This document shows positions 28,197 through 36,438 of a DNA stretch of 64,000 nt, piece after piece. The notes below the pieces were generated by a model. That model worked only from the letters and a program-made list of their open reading frames with translations. It did no database searches and was not told where the DNA came from. Where the stretch lies: contig CACOXV010000003.1 of the NCBI GenBank assembly GCA_902631295.1, positions 1-64,000 of the forward strand, written 5' to 3'. Position 1 is the first letter of the stretch; each line of letters opens with the position of its first letter. Both the position numbers and the translations under genes were made by a program. Origin of the DNA: Paracoccaceae bacterium (GTDB lineage Bacteria; Pseudomonadota; Alphaproteobacteria; Rhodobacterales; Rhodobacteraceae).

Positions 28197-29066
28197 TCAC
28201 GCCACCGGCTTCATGTGTTCCTTCGGCAATAGGCGGTTTGACTGTAACTTTACCATCTCTGCAAGCTTTGCCTCACCTGGACACGACGGAATAGATGAGA
28301 TTGCCCCACCAAGTATATTTCTGAGTTTCTGCTTTGCACCATCAACACCATACGCACTAACTGCATTTGGCCGTTGGTTTACTAAATCTTGACCAGCAGG
28401 CTTACCAGTTTCGTCTTCCGAACACAGAACATCTAATAAATCATCAGCAACTTGAAATGCCTCTCCAATGCGAGCCCCTAACTCAAACCATGGCTCAGGA
28501 TCATGGCCTGCACTTGCCGCTCCCATCTGCGTTGCAGCTATGAACAATGCACCTGTTTTTGTTTGATGATAAGCAGACAAGTCAACATTCGTTTCGGTTT
28601 CCCAGGCTTGCCCAGCGCAAATACCATTTGGAAATCCAGTATACTTAGAGAGTAACGAGATTAGTTTTGTCGCCCGTAATGGATCTTTTTCTGAGGCTTT
28701 TGCTATAACACCAAATGCATTAGCTATTAAGCTATCCCCCACTAGCACGGCTGTAGACTCTCCAAATTTATTATGCACAGAAGGCTTCCCACGCCTCGTC
28801 TCTGCATTATCAAAACATGGCAAATCATCATGAACCAAACTGGCGCAATGAATCATCTCCAGTGCTGCAGCAGCAGCATCCGCTAGGCTGGGAATATCGT
28901 CACCACACGCCACAGCAACTGATAGCAGTATTGTTGGCCGAATCCTTGCACCACCAGGAAATACAGAATACTGAATTGCCTCATCAAGTGTCTGTGGCAC
29001 GGAGAATTTTTCGCCGCCAACCCCAACAACACGCCTAATGGCGGCCTCAATTCTCTTGTCCAGCAC
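28197..29066 (-). CDS. crtE: Geranylgeranyl diphosphate synthase
   Basis: 289 residues taken from the GTG at 29066, which has CGGAG eight bases upstream. The frame stays open to 29144, but that would place coding sequence across the PpsR operators. The first aspartate-rich motif DDLPCFD is at 80-86 and the second, DDLLD, appears after EAFQVA. It condenses IPP units to geranylgeranyl-PP for carotenoids and phytol. Confidence 0.93.
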   Translation of the reverse strand: MLDKRIEAAIRRVVGVGGEKFSVPQTLDEAIQYSVFPGGARIRPTILLSVAVACGDDIPSLADAAAAALEMIHCASLVHDDLPCFDNAETRRGKPSVHNKFGESTAVLVGDSLIANAFGVIAKASEKDPLRATKLISLLSKYTGFPNGICAGQAWETETNVDLSAYHQTKTGALFIAATQMGAASAGHDPEPWFELGARIGEAFQVADDLLDVLCSEDETGKPAGQDLVNQRPNAVSAYGVDGAKQKLRNILGGAISSIPSCPGEAKLAEMVKLQSNRLLPKEHMKPVA

Positions 29067-29082
29067 AGCAACACTCCGATTG

Positions 29083-29122
29083 TGACAACTATTATTTACA
29101 TATGTGTAAATTATACTGGACA
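29083..29122. promoter_or_regulatory. PpsR operator pair in the crtE/crtD divergent promoter
   Basis: An exact TGT-N12-ACA site lies at 29105-29122 (TGTAAATTATACTGGACA). A degenerate partner at 29083-29100 begins TGA and ends ACA with a 12-bp gap. They sit between crtE (minus) and crtD (plus, start 29152) and can control both. Confidence 0.75.
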
Positions 29123-29151
29123 TATTATCTATTAGAGTCAACAATTCAATT

Positions 29152-30711
29152 ATGACCCTGCATCAAGTACCAGTAGCAAATAAGGACAAAGTCATAATAG
29201 TAGGGGCTGGTATAGGAGGCCTCGCATCATCACTTCGCCTATCGCACTTAGGCTATGATGTAGAAGTAATCGAAAGAGCCAACAGTGCCGGCGGCAAACT
29301 TAGAACAATTACAGGCTCTACAGGTGAGATCGATATAGGGCCCACAGTTCTAACACTTTTACCAATTTTTCAAAAATTATTTAAATCAGTTGGTGAAGAT
29401 ATTTTTCAACATATTGACTTGGTAAGGCAAAAAATTATCGCTAGGCATTGGTGGCCTGACGGAACATCTTTAGACCTATATGACGACTTCGAGACATCTA
29501 GAGATGCCATAATGAAGTTTAGCGGATCCAGCTCTGCCATCGAATTTGAAAAATACTTTTGCGACACAAGAGATTTATTCTCATGTTTTGACCTTCCAGT
29601 TATGCAGAATCCCAGACCATCAATATTAGACATGAATCGTGCAGTTCTCTCTAATCCAAAAATTCTGTCTAAATTGCATCCACTTCGCACGCTAAGTAGT
29701 TTGCTTAATTATAAATTTCAAGATAAGCGCTTAAGACAATTATTTGGGCGATATGCAACATATGTTGGAGGTTCACCATTGGAGTCCCCAGCTCTTCTCT
29801 CACTTGTTTGGCAAGCAGAAGCACAGGGAGTTTGGTCAATTAAGGGTGGAATGAGAAAACTTGCGCGGGTGATAGAGCAGCTAGCCAAAGCTCGTGGCGC
29901 GTCTTTTAATTACGGGACGGACATAAAAGAATTTAATACAAAAGACGATAGAGTAGTTTCCATTACTGATACTTTCGAGAAAAAATACATAGCGGATAAA
30001 TTTATCTTTAATGGAGATCCTCGAGCATTAGCATTGGGAAAACTTGGGCAGAGCGTAAAAAAAGCTGCAACGAAAGAAGCTAACGGAGAACGAAGTCTAT
30101 CAGCATATGTTTGGGGCTTCGATGCTAAAGTTTCTGGCCCAGATCTAGTTCATCATAATGTATTTTTTTCAGATGTACCTAATTCAGAGTTTTACGAAAT
30201 AAAACAGGGCAAAATGCCAATTGATCCATCCATTTATATTTGCGCTCAAGATCGAGGCAAGAATGCACCATACCCAAACACTGAACGGTTTGAAATAATT
30301 TTAAATGCTCCGCCCGTTTCAAAGCGAGAAGACACTGCAGAGGATTATGAAAAATGCAAAGAAATAACCTTCAAACGGCTAGAAATGTTTGGCCTGAACT
30401 TTCAGTCAAAGCTAAAAAGGGCGAACCTATCAACGCCTCACGACTTCGAGGAACTTTTTCCAGCATCGGACGGGTCGCTCTACGGTCGGAGCCCTCACAG
30501 TCTACTAGCGACCTTGAAGCGCCCCAAATGCGTGACGCCCCTGCAAAACCTCTTTCTAGTGGGGGGCGGAGTACATCCTGGAGCAGGAGTTCCAATGGCA
30601 ACGCTTTGCGCCCAGCTGGCGGTCGAGGAGATAACAAAGGGCCAAACTTCAATATCGACGTTCCCTCAAATGGATATGCATGGTGGTACGTTGACGGCAT
30701 CGACCCGGTAA
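29152..30711 (+). CDS. crtD: Methoxyneurosporene / hydroxyneurosporene dehydrogenase
   Basis: 519 residues, FAD-dependent carotenoid desaturase family. The dinucleotide motif GAGIGG is at 18-23, with ERANSAGGKLRT following; the C-terminal flavin motif is LVGGGVHPGAGVPMA. It introduces the 3,4-double bond in the spheroidene pathway. Its last ~60 codons are read in another frame as the start of crtC. It opens the plus-strand crtD-crtC unit. Confidence 0.94.
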   Translation: MTLHQVPVANKDKVIIVGAGIGGLASSLRLSHLGYDVEVIERANSAGGKLRTITGSTGEIDIGPTVLTLLPIFQKLFKSVGEDIFQHIDLVRQKIIARHWWPDGTSLDLYDDFETSRDAIMKFSGSSSAIEFEKYFCDTRDLFSCFDLPVMQNPRPSILDMNRAVLSNPKILSKLHPLRTLSSLLNYKFQDKRLRQLFGRYATYVGGSPLESPALLSLVWQAEAQGVWSIKGGMRKLARVIEQLAKARGASFNYGTDIKEFNTKDDRVVSITDTFEKKYIADKFIFNGDPRALALGKLGQSVKKAATKEANGERSLSAYVWGFDAKVSGPDLVHHNVFFSDVPNSEFYEIKQGKMPIDPSIYICAQDRGKNAPYPNTERFEIILNAPPVSKREDTAEDYEKCKEITFKRLEMFGLNFQSKLKRANLSTPHDFEELFPASDGSLYGRSPHSLLATLKRPKCVTPLQNLFLVGGGVHPGAGVPMATLCAQLAVEEITKGQTSISTFPQMDMHGGTLTASTR

Positions 30712-31580
30712 GTGGAAAAGCAATTTCAATTATTGCTTTTATTGGCTCAGTTTTCTCTCCTTGGTACAAATGGTCAGGGAGAAAATTTCCGCAGAATAAC
30801 GTCTGTATAAATGTTGCAACCTACGGCCCTGGTGGTCGATTTACAATGACGGACCGAGGGAGTTCTGCTTTACAGCAATCTAAATACAGTCTTACAGTTG
30901 GCCCTTCCTCTATGATTTGGGATGAGGTGGAGAAAAGTTTAGTAATATCTATAAATGAAATCAGTAGCTTACCTTTAGTATCACGTGTTAAAGGTACAAT
31001 TATTGTTAAGCCAAAGTCAGTCACCGATGTAGAGTTACCTTTGACTTCTTCAGGCACCCATATTTGGAGGCCGTTCGCCCCAACGGCAGACATTGATGTA
31101 GACCTAAACATGTCAGGCTGGAAATGGTCAGGGCACGGCTATTTCGATGCAAATTTTGGCACTCGCGCACTTGAGCAAGATTTTAATTACTGGACATGGG
31201 GTCGATTTCCTATTTCTGGCGGGACAAACTGCTTCTACGATCTTGAAGTCAAAGATGGGAAGAAGGAAAGCTACGCGTTTAATTTTGATGCAGATGGAAA
31301 GGGATCTTCGATTGTAGACCCTCCTCCAATCAAAAAATTCAAACGGAGCCTTTGGGCTATTAAACGGAGCACTCGATGCGATAAATCCTCTGAACCGAGG
31401 CAGATTAAAAATATGTTAGATGCACCATTTTATAGCCGGTCTGCAGTTGAAACAACGCTTGACGGACAAAAAACTACAGGCGTCTTTGAAGCGCTGGACC
31501 TTCATCGATTCCGCAATCCTATGATTTTAACAATGCTCGCCGTGCGCGTTCCTCGACGAAAGCGTTGGACATTTAAATAA
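30528..31580 (+). CDS. crtC: Hydroxyneurosporene synthase (acyclic carotenoid 1,2-hydratase)
   Basis: 350 residues if started at ATG 30528; a TTG at 30606 is a plausible alternative. The conserved region is NGYAWWYVDG..., then AFIGSVFSPWYKWSGR, NVATYGPGGRFTMTDRG and a WTWGRFPI motif. It hydrates the psi end of neurosporene. The start lies inside crtD in a different frame, so up to about 184 bp are dual-coding. The gene ends four bases before the convergent tspO. Confidence 0.9.
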   Translation: MRDAPAKPLSSGGRSTSWSRSSNGNALRPAGGRGDNKGPNFNIDVPSNGYAWWYVDGIDPVSGKAISIIAFIGSVFSPWYKWSGRKFPQNNVCINVATYGPGGRFTMTDRGSSALQQSKYSLTVGPSSMIWDEVEKSLVISINEISSLPLVSRVKGTIIVKPKSVTDVELPLTSSGTHIWRPFAPTADIDVDLNMSGWKWSGHGYFDANFGTRALEQDFNYWTWGRFPISGGTNCFYDLEVKDGKKESYAFNFDADGKGSSIVDPPPIKKFKRSLWAIKRSTRCDKSSEPRQIKNMLDAPFYSRSAVETTLDGQKTTGVFEALDLHRFRNPMILTMLAVRVPRRKRWTFK

Positions 31581-31584
31581 TTGT

Positions 31585-32031
31585 TTAATTCAGCCTAAAT
31601 ACAGCCATATTTAGTGCAGCTGCAAAGGTTACCCAAGCTAAATACGGTAAGAACAGCAATCCAGATAAAAAGGAAAACATCCAGAAAACATATGTACAAA
31701 TTGCAACAGACAGAAATAAGAGAAGTATAATAATTAGACCAACTTTAATATTCTTTAATCCAAAAAATACTGGTGTCCACAAGGTATTGAGAGCTATTTG
31801 CAACGCCCATAAAGCCAACGCAGACCCAGCACTATCAATATTAGCCAAAGTTGCTCCACTGTAAGACATGCATAGGTAAAGAATTGGCCAAGCAACGGGA
31901 AAAATCCAGTTGGGCGGGGTCCATGTTGGTTTATTTAATTCAGAGTACCATTTTCCTGGTGGGAACAGTGACCCTGTCAGACCTGCAGCCATACATGCAA
32001 ATAAAAAAATTAGAAAATCTATCCAGAACAT
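31585..32031 (-). CDS. tspO: TspO/MBR family tryptophan-rich sensory protein
   Basis: 148 residues, five predicted membrane helices. The family signature is visible: PPGKWYSELNKPTWTPPNW and WPILYLCMSYSG, then NTLWTPVFFGL. In Rhodobacter TspO is an outer-membrane porphyrin-linked regulator that affects photosynthesis genes through PpsR-related control. It follows crtI and crtB on the same strand, its common place in these clusters. Confidence 0.95.
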   Translation of the reverse strand: MFWIDFLIFLFACMAAGLTGSLFPPGKWYSELNKPTWTPPNWIFPVAWPILYLCMSYSGATLANIDSAGSALALWALQIALNTLWTPVFFGLKNIKVGLIIILLLFLSVAICTYVFWMFSFLSGLLFLPYLAWVTFAAALNMAVFRLN

Positions 32032-32061
32032 AACATTTTAAAATCCAGAAAATTGTATTTG

Positions 32062-33081
32062 CTATGTACCATACTGTTCGAGGTCTCTTTGACGCAACTG
32101 CTCCAAAATAGAAATAAAACGATCGCTCCAATTAGAACCATCAATCTTCTTTAATTCCGCTGCAGCAACAAGAAATTTCGTTTGTTCCAACGGGGGAGCA
32201 TAAAGTGTAGCAGGGCCGGGCAGCAACAAACTAGCACTTGATTGCGCACAGGATAATAGAAGTAGACCTACCTTTTTTTTACGTGTTGTTTTAGCTCGAT
32301 AACTGATACTGTTGTAACCATTTTTCCGGATTTCTTGGCCAATGGCAGCGTAAATATGACGTGCAGAAAACATGGCAGGCCGTACAGTTCTTGGCAAGCA
32401 TACTATCCCTGATTCCGATCTTTGGTATAAAGTTTCTGCTTTTGATAATAAACGATGTGCCAATCCACGTATCTCTGGCGTTGGAGCAGGAGCCTCCAGA
32501 AACCGTTTAGGATTGACCCCAACTTCTTTCATCCAATTCAATGGGATATATAATCGCCCCTCCCGAGCATCTTCTCCTATATCGCGAGCAATATTGGTAA
32601 GTTGCATCGCAACCCCCAAGTCGCATGCGCGCGCAAGAACGTTGGAGTCACGTTGACGCATAATTACACACATCATTACCCCAACTGCTGAAGCAACCCT
32701 TGCCGAGTAAGCGACTAATTCCTCAAAAGTTTTATATCTCCGCTCCATTGCATCCCAAACTAAGCCCTCTATAAGCGCCTCTGGCAATGCTTTCGGCATC
32801 TGGGTTTCCTCGACCATTCTCGTGAAAGCACGGTCCATTGGAAGATTTCTTGGCTTACCAGAGTAAACCTGGTCTAACCTTTCAACGAGGTCAAAAACTG
32901 AAGCAGATTTATCTTCTTTTAAATCTACTTCATCATCGGCCAATCTACAAAAAGCATATAGCGCTAAACAAGAATTACGAACATTACTTGGTAAAAGTTT
33001 CGAGGCTGCATGGAAACTGAGAGAACCATTTTTAATAGCTCGTTCGCAATAGTCTAAATCATCTTCTCGACCACTTGACAT
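32062..33081 (-). CDS. crtB: Phytoene synthase
   Basis: 339 residues of the squalene/phytoene synthase family. The first aspartate motif LADDEVD is near 48-53 and the second in TNIARDIGEDAREGRLY. It joins two geranylgeranyl-PP to phytoene. It is separated from crtI by one base, so crtI-crtB are coupled; tspO follows after about 30 bp. Confidence 0.96.
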   Translation of the reverse strand: MSSGREDDLDYCERAIKNGSLSFHAASKLLPSNVRNSCLALYAFCRLADDEVDLKEDKSASVFDLVERLDQVYSGKPRNLPMDRAFTRMVEETQMPKALPEALIEGLVWDAMERRYKTFEELVAYSARVASAVGVMMCVIMRQRDSNVLARACDLGVAMQLTNIARDIGEDAREGRLYIPLNWMKEVGVNPKRFLEAPAPTPEIRGLAHRLLSKAETLYQRSESGIVCLPRTVRPAMFSARHIYAAIGQEIRKNGYNSISYRAKTTRKKKVGLLLLSCAQSSASLLLPGPATLYAPPLEQTKFLVAAAELKKIDGSNWSDRFISILEQLRQRDLEQYGT

Positions 33082-33082
33082 A

Positions 33083-34591
33083 TCAACTGCCTCCCGTCAC
33101 TGGATCAGCAACAAGCTGGGCTAACACTTCTGATGATGTAACAACACTTGGAATGCCTGCGCCTGGATGAGTTCCTGCCCCAACAAGATAAAGGTTTTCA
33201 ATTTCTTCACTTATATTGTGAGGTCTAAACCATGCAGATTGAAAAATTCTAGGTTCAAGAGAAAATCCAGAACCGAAAGGGCTTAAATAACGATCCTCAA
33301 AATCTTTTGGAGTTAATATATGCTCTGCAACAATGTGGGCAGAAAAACCAGGAATTGTTTCTTCTAAAACGTTTCGCATTCTATTTTTATAGCTATTAAC
33401 TTCTTGAAGCCAATTGATTGGGGTTGCCGTTTTAAGATTTGGAACAGGTGACAGAGCGTAAAAGCAGTCATCACCTTTCGGTGCTACGCTTGGGTCTGTG
33501 ATTGATGGGCGATGAAGATAAATTGACATATCATCCGCCAAAAAACACTTATCAAAAATATCGCTCAGCAATCCACGATAACGAGGACCATTCAAAATTG
33601 TATGATGCCCAACATCCTGCCACTTATCTCTGGTACTTCGGGTGCCAAAATACCAAACGAAAAGTCCCATTGACCACCGCGATTTTTTTAACCTTTTTTC
33701 CGACCACCGCTTTTTTTTATGCCGCCGAAGAAGTTTATTGTAAGTCCAGCCAGGATCTGCATTGGAAACAACAATTTCAGCATTTAGGTGTACCCCATTT
33801 TCTAATATGACGCCACTAGCTCTCTGATTATTTTGAGTTATAGTCTCAACATTTGAATTTAATAGGACCTGACCACCCTGCTCCTTCACCACACTAGCCA
33901 TTGCATCGGCCAAAGCTTGGACCCCACCCTTGACGTAATGAACACCAAAAGCCTTTTCCAAATGACTGACCAAAATATACATTGAGGTTACATTTCTTGG
34001 ATCTCCACCAATAAAAAGCGGGTGAAAGGACAAAGCCATCCTGAATTTAGGATCTTTTACTCTAGTGGACACATGCGCATATACGGATCGATCAGCTCTC
34101 AATCTTATAAATCCAGGGAGTTCTTTTAATAAATCCCAAAGCTGGTTCATAGGCTTTCTGCCTAAGCCCTCGAAACCAAAAACATACCGTTTTTCGCAAT
34201 CTTTAAGAAATTTTCTGTAACCCTTTAAATCTTTCGGAAAGTTTTTAGAAACTTCTGCAAGCATATCTTTTTCGCTACTTCGAATTTGAAAACGGGTTCC
34301 ATCTTGCCATCGTATTTCGTAAAAAGGGTCCAATGGCACTAAATCAACATCTGCTGCAAAGTCCCTTCCGCAGTCTTGCCAAAGCTTTTCAAAAACTTGC
34401 GGAACTGTCAGTATTGTTGGCCCTAGGTCAAATCTAAAACCATCTCTCGACACCGATGAACCTCTCCCACCCACTCGGTCCAATCGATCAACTACTGTGA
34501 CAGAGTACCCCTTTGAACCCAGTCGCATCGCAGCCGATAAACCTCCCAATCCAGCTCCTATTACCACAGCGGCAGGTTTAGCAGGTGACAT
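33083..34591 (-). CDS. crtI: Phytoene desaturase
   Basis: 502 residues from ATG 34591. Upstream ATGs at 34627 and 34645 are in frame but fall within or beside the PpsR operators, so the later start is preferred. The FAD motif GAGLGG is at 12-17, followed by DRLDRVGGRGSS; the C terminus has LVGAGTHPGAGIPSV. It desaturates phytoene to neurosporene or lycopene. It heads the crtI-crtB-tspO unit. Confidence 0.95.
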   Translation of the reverse strand: MSPAKPAAVVIGAGLGGLSAAMRLGSKGYSVTVVDRLDRVGGRGSSVSRDGFRFDLGPTILTVPQVFEKLWQDCGRDFAADVDLVPLDPFYEIRWQDGTRFQIRSSEKDMLAEVSKNFPKDLKGYRKFLKDCEKRYVFGFEGLGRKPMNQLWDLLKELPGFIRLRADRSVYAHVSTRVKDPKFRMALSFHPLFIGGDPRNVTSMYILVSHLEKAFGVHYVKGGVQALADAMASVVKEQGGQVLLNSNVETITQNNQRASGVILENGVHLNAEIVVSNADPGWTYNKLLRRHKKKRWSEKRLKKSRWSMGLFVWYFGTRSTRDKWQDVGHHTILNGPRYRGLLSDIFDKCFLADDMSIYLHRPSITDPSVAPKGDDCFYALSPVPNLKTATPINWLQEVNSYKNRMRNVLEETIPGFSAHIVAEHILTPKDFEDRYLSPFGSGFSLEPRIFQSAWFRPHNISEEIENLYLVGAGTHPGAGIPSVVTSSEVLAQLVADPVTGGS

Positions 34592-34621
34592 CACTGGTAT
34601 TTTAAGATTTGGCTCTAAACG

Positions 34622-34664
34622 TGTCATATTAAATTGACAATACATCTGTCCATTTTATTTTACA
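34622..34664. promoter_or_regulatory. Tandem PpsR operators in the crtI/crtA divergent promoter
   Basis: Exact TGT-N12-ACA palindromes at 34622-34639 (TGTCATATTAAATTGACA) and 34647-34664 (TGTCCATTTTATTTTACA), 7 bp apart. They lie between the chosen crtI start (34591) and the crtA start region, so one pair can repress both operons. Confidence 0.85.
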
Positions 34665-34728
34665 ATAGATGTCTTTTGTGGTTCACTACGGGCAATCCCT
34701 GCCATGTTTTGTAAATCGGAGGCATATT

Positions 34729-35430
34729 ATACAGACGGTAACTATAAGCCTTTATCGTTTCGACGGAGTAATGCGCCAACTTTGGGCCTTTACCATGATG
34801 GGACTCGCTAGGCAAAAACTCAGAAAGTTAAATAATTTGCGGTTCTGGAAGCTCTTAGGCTCCGGGACAGACCAAGGATTCACGCCAATTCCTAATTTAG
34901 GGGTCTACGCTATATTGTGCGTATGGGATACCTCAGAGGAAGCATTGGAATTTACAAATAATTCTAAAATATTTTTGCGGTATAAATCACAATCAGTTGA
35001 GCATGCAACAATCTATATGGAGGCTGTCTCTTCTCGTGGCAAATGGTCTGATAACGAACCATTTTCCGTTACTTCTACGGAAATAATAGGTCCAATTGCG
35101 ATCTTAACTAGGGCTACTGTTCGATGGACAAAACTAATAAATTTTTGGCAGCAGTCCCCTTCGATTAGTCAAAGAATAGGAAATAATACTGATGTAATGT
35201 TTAAAGTTGGATTGGGTGAGGTTCCATTGCGCCAACAATTAACTTTTTCGATCTGGCCTAATTTGAACTCGATGAAAAAATTTGCTCATTTAAGTGGACC
35301 TCATCGTGAAGCAATCGACAAAGTCAGAAGTGGAAATTGGTTCAAAGAGGAATTATACGCTCGATTTCGAGTTAAAAAAGTTGAAGGATATTGGCCGGAT
35401 CTTGGCGAATTAAATAATCAGGAAATATAA
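34729..35430 (+). CDS. crtA: Spheroidene monooxygenase, probable non-AUG start
   Basis: 233 residues, close to the family length of about 240. The conserved N terminus is QTVTISLYRFDG, and FWKLLGSGTDQGFTP is typical of CrtA, which converts spheroidene to spheroidenone with O2. No ATG or GTG sits at the expected first codon; a GGAGG at 34718-34722 is six bases before ATA (34729) and three before ATT (34726). An in-frame ATG at 34669 exists but lies only 4 bp after a PpsR operator and has no ribosome-binding site. Confidence 0.85.
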   Translation: MQTVTISLYRFDGVMRQLWAFTMMGLARQKLRKLNNLRFWKLLGSGTDQGFTPIPNLGVYAILCVWDTSEEALEFTNNSKIFLRYKSQSVEHATIYMEAVSSRGKWSDNEPFSVTSTEIIGPIAILTRATVRWTKLINFWQQSPSISQRIGNNTDVMFKVGLGEVPLRQQLTFSIWPNLNSMKKFAHLSGPHREAIDKVRSGNWFKEELYARFRVKKVEGYWPDLGELNNQEI

Positions 35431-35432
35431 AG

Positions 35433-36437
35433 ATGAATACTCCCTTTCCATTTTCGGCAATAGTTGGCCAAGATAATATGAAGTTAGCGTTAGTTCTAAC
35501 CGCCATTGATCCAAAAGTTGGCGGTGTTCTAGTGTTTGGAGATAGAGGAACAGGAAAGTCGACGGCCATAAGAGCGTTTGCTGATCTTTTACCACCTATA
35601 AAAGTAGTAACTGGCTGCCCAGTAAACTCAGAGCACCACATAGACGTCCCAGATTGGGTAGATACAGCATCAAAAAAAACACATAGAATAAATACTCCTG
35701 TAGTCGACTTGCCACTAGGTATTAGCTCCGACCGCATAACCGGTGCTTTGGATATCGAATACGCTTTAATCGAGGGTAAAAAGAGGTTTCAAACGGGTCT
35801 ACTAGCGAAAGCAAATCGAGGATATCTCTATATAGATGAAGTGAACCTGCTAGAAGACCATCTTGTAGATTTACTCTTGGACGTCGCTCAATCTGGTGAA
35901 AATGTTGTAGAACGAGAGGGTTTATCTATTCGGCACGCATCGCAGTTTATTTTAATTGGATCAGGAAATCCAGAAGAAGGAGAACTTAGGCCTCAGCTTC
36001 TTGATCGATTTGGATTATCTGTTGAGGTTTTAACACCAAAAACCGTCGATGAGCGTATTGAAGTTATAAAAAGAAGAGATGATTATGATAGCAATCCTGA
36101 TGAATATGCAAAATCTTGGGACGGAGAGAATAAAAAATTAAGGACTAAAATTCAGAGAGCAAAAAAAAATCTATATTCAGTTTCTGTGGACACTAGTATT
36201 CTTGAATGTTGTGCAAAAATCTGCATCGAGTTGGGTAGTGACGGTCTAAGAGGAGAACTTACCCTAGTTAGAACCGCAAGGGCATTAGCGGCACTAACCG
36301 GTAAAAAAAGTGTGGATATTGCACAAGTAAGAAAAATCGCCCCTATGGCTTTAAGTCATAGATTGCGAAGAGATCCACTTGATGACGCTGGATCAGGAAC
36401 AAGGGTAGAAAGATCAGTTGAAAAAATAATAGGGTAA
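35433..36437 (+). CDS. bchI: Magnesium chelatase subunit I
   Basis: 334 residues, AAA+ ATPase. Walker A FGDRGTGKST is near residues 33-42 and Walker B YLYIDEVNLLEDH is intact. With BchD and BchH it inserts Mg2+ into protoporphyrin IX. It begins 2 bp after crtA ends and is followed one base later by bchD, so crtA-bchI-bchD-bchO is one operon. Confidence 0.97.
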   Translation: MNTPFPFSAIVGQDNMKLALVLTAIDPKVGGVLVFGDRGTGKSTAIRAFADLLPPIKVVTGCPVNSEHHIDVPDWVDTASKKTHRINTPVVDLPLGISSDRITGALDIEYALIEGKKRFQTGLLAKANRGYLYIDEVNLLEDHLVDLLLDVAQSGENVVEREGLSIRHASQFILIGSGNPEEGELRPQLLDRFGLSVEVLTPKTVDERIEVIKRRDDYDSNPDEYAKSWDGENKKLRTKIQRAKKNLYSVSVDTSILECCAKICIELGSDGLRGELTLVRTARALAALTGKKSVDIAQVRKIAPMALSHRLRRDPLDDAGSGTRVERSVEKIIG

Positions 36438-36438
36438 A

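Noticed and set aside
33502-33810. Plus-strand 102-codon ORF inside crtI
   Set aside because: It is antisense to the FAD-dependent desaturase coding region and has no domain of its own.
34669-34728. ATG 34669 as the crtA start
   Set aside because: It lies 4 bp after a PpsR operator, has no ribosome-binding site, and would add 20 residues absent from CrtA homologues; AUA 34729 or AUU 34726 has GGAGG upstream.
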